Source of the DNA: Pseudonocardiales bacterium | GTDB lineage: Bacteria; Actinomycetota; Actinomycetes; Mycobacteriales; Jatrophihabitantaceae | NCBI GenBank assembly: GCA_025465405.1 | Contig: JAODNL010000616.1 | Span: forward strand, 1 to 5,975 | Direction of reading: 5' to 3' | DNA length: 5,975 nt | Part shown: positions 5,565 to 5,975 of the stretch, in pieces | Numbering within the stretch: position 1 is the first letter of the stretch | How the letters are laid out: each line of letters opens with the position of its first letter | Translations under genes and position numbers: made by a program | Notes under the pieces: generated by a model | The model's input: the letters and a program-made list of their open reading frames with translations, nothing else | What the model was told of the DNA's origin: nothing | The model's database searches: none

Positions 5565-5975
5565 GTGCCGACGCAGAAACAGCGCCGTGAGGCCGCCCGC
5601 CGACACCTCGAACGTCAGCTCGAGCGCCGCCAGCAACGTGAGGCCGCGCGTAAGCGGTTCACGCTGATCGCCTCGATCATCGGCACCATCGTCGTGGTGG
5701 CGATCGTGGTCGTATTCGTCGTGGCCGTCGGCCACGACAACAAGAAGAAGACGCCGGCCGCGGCATCGACCACGCCGGCCTCCGGCTCGGCATCGCCGTC
5801 CCCGTCCCCCACGCCGTCGACGTCATACCCAGCAGCAACCGGGGCCTCGGTGAGCTTCGAAGGTGTGACGGTGAAGGGCGCCGCCGACCTCGGTGGCAGG
5901 CCGACCGTGACGTCGAAGGCAACGAAGGACCCGACGAAGCTGCAGTTCAAGGACCTGGTCGTCGGCAAGGGCGCG
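5565..5975 (+). CDS. Membrane-anchored peptidyl-prolyl cis-trans isomerase, probably FKBP-type, N-terminal part
   Basis: An open frame of 137 codons from GTG 5565 with no stop before the window ends. The order is a strongly basic, helix-prone cytoplasmic tail (MPTQKQRREAARRHLERQLE, about 1-31) with two REAAR units 17 codons apart, one transmembrane helix (about 32-55), a Ser/Thr/Pro/Ala linker (about 62-93), and the start of an extracytoplasmic domain. Inside-basic topology predicts the domain lies outside the membrane. The tail closely resembles that of actinobacterial PpiB at this locus. However, the visible domain start (GGRPTVTSKATKDPTKLQF, then KDLVVGKGA) resembles the first strands of FKBP-type isomerases rather than a cyclophilin. 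Prolyl isomerases speed folding of exported proteins. It is divergent from the hydrolase operon, and relA would be expected further right. The isomerase assignment is inferred from context plus this short stretch. Confidence 0.72.
   Translation, partial: MPTQKQRREAARRHLERQLERRQQREAARKRFTLIASIIGTIVVVAIVVVFVVAVGHDNKKKTPAAASTTPASGSASPSPSPTPSTSYPAATGASVSFEGVTVKGAADLGGRPTVTSKATKDPTKLQFKDLVVGKGA

Noticed and set aside
5615..5968. 117-codon minus-strand frame opposite the isomerase gene
   Set aside because: The plus-strand frame has an ideal GGAGG, a basic tail, one transmembrane helix and homology to the PpiB anchor. The minus frame is Thr/Ala/Asp-rich with no matching signal.
1..5975. CRISPR array, transposon, prophage, toxin-antitoxin or defence system
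   Set aside because: No array-like repeats, transposase or integrase motifs, terminal inverted repeats or effector domains were seen. The whole window is explained by conserved housekeeping genes.

Overview
This is a core housekeeping region of a high-GC actinomycete. The evidence is strong G/C bias at third codon positions, frequent GTG starts, and a gene order I recognise from actinobacteria: relA – peptidyl-prolyl isomerase – metallo-hydrolase – hisS – aspS – rarA – DUF948 protein. Mycobacterium has a related arrangement in which the isomerase (ppiB), a glyoxalase-II-like gene and hisS lie next to relA. The HisRS type argues against Streptomyces or Mycobacterium and for another actinobacterial lineage. 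I cannot name the genus.

Layout. Five genes lie on the minus strand and are transcribed right to left. They are an MBL-fold hydrolase (5417 down to 4755), hisS (4640 to 3300), aspS (3303 to 1546), rarA (1536 to 148), and the first 31 codons of a DUF948-type membrane protein (93 to 1, cut by the window edge). hisS and aspS overlap by 4 bp, and aspS and rarA are 9 bp apart, so the set looks like one operon. On the plus strand, divergent from the hydrolase across a roughly 130-bp promoter region, is the first 137 codons of a membrane-anchored peptidyl-prolyl isomerase (5565 onward). It has no stop inside the window.

How the genes relate. HisRS and AspRS charge tRNAs for translation. RarA is a clamp-loader-like AAA+ ATPase that acts at stalled replication forks. 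The hydrolase probably handles thioesters of the glyoxalase II kind. The isomerase folds exported proteins. The grouping is conserved, but a single shared pathway is not evident.

Points of interest. A perfect 26-bp direct repeat sits twice between the hydrolase and hisS. Each copy supplies an ATGA stop/start overlap, so two mini-ORFs form an unbroken chain of 4-bp overlaps from the hydrolase to hisS. The HisRS is of the eukaryote-like kind. The AspRS carries His31, a marker of non-discriminating enzymes. The isomerase has a PpiB-like anchor but what looks like an FKBP-type domain. hisS contains a short patch of rare codons with a hairpin. No mobile element, CRISPR array, RNA gene or defence system is visible.
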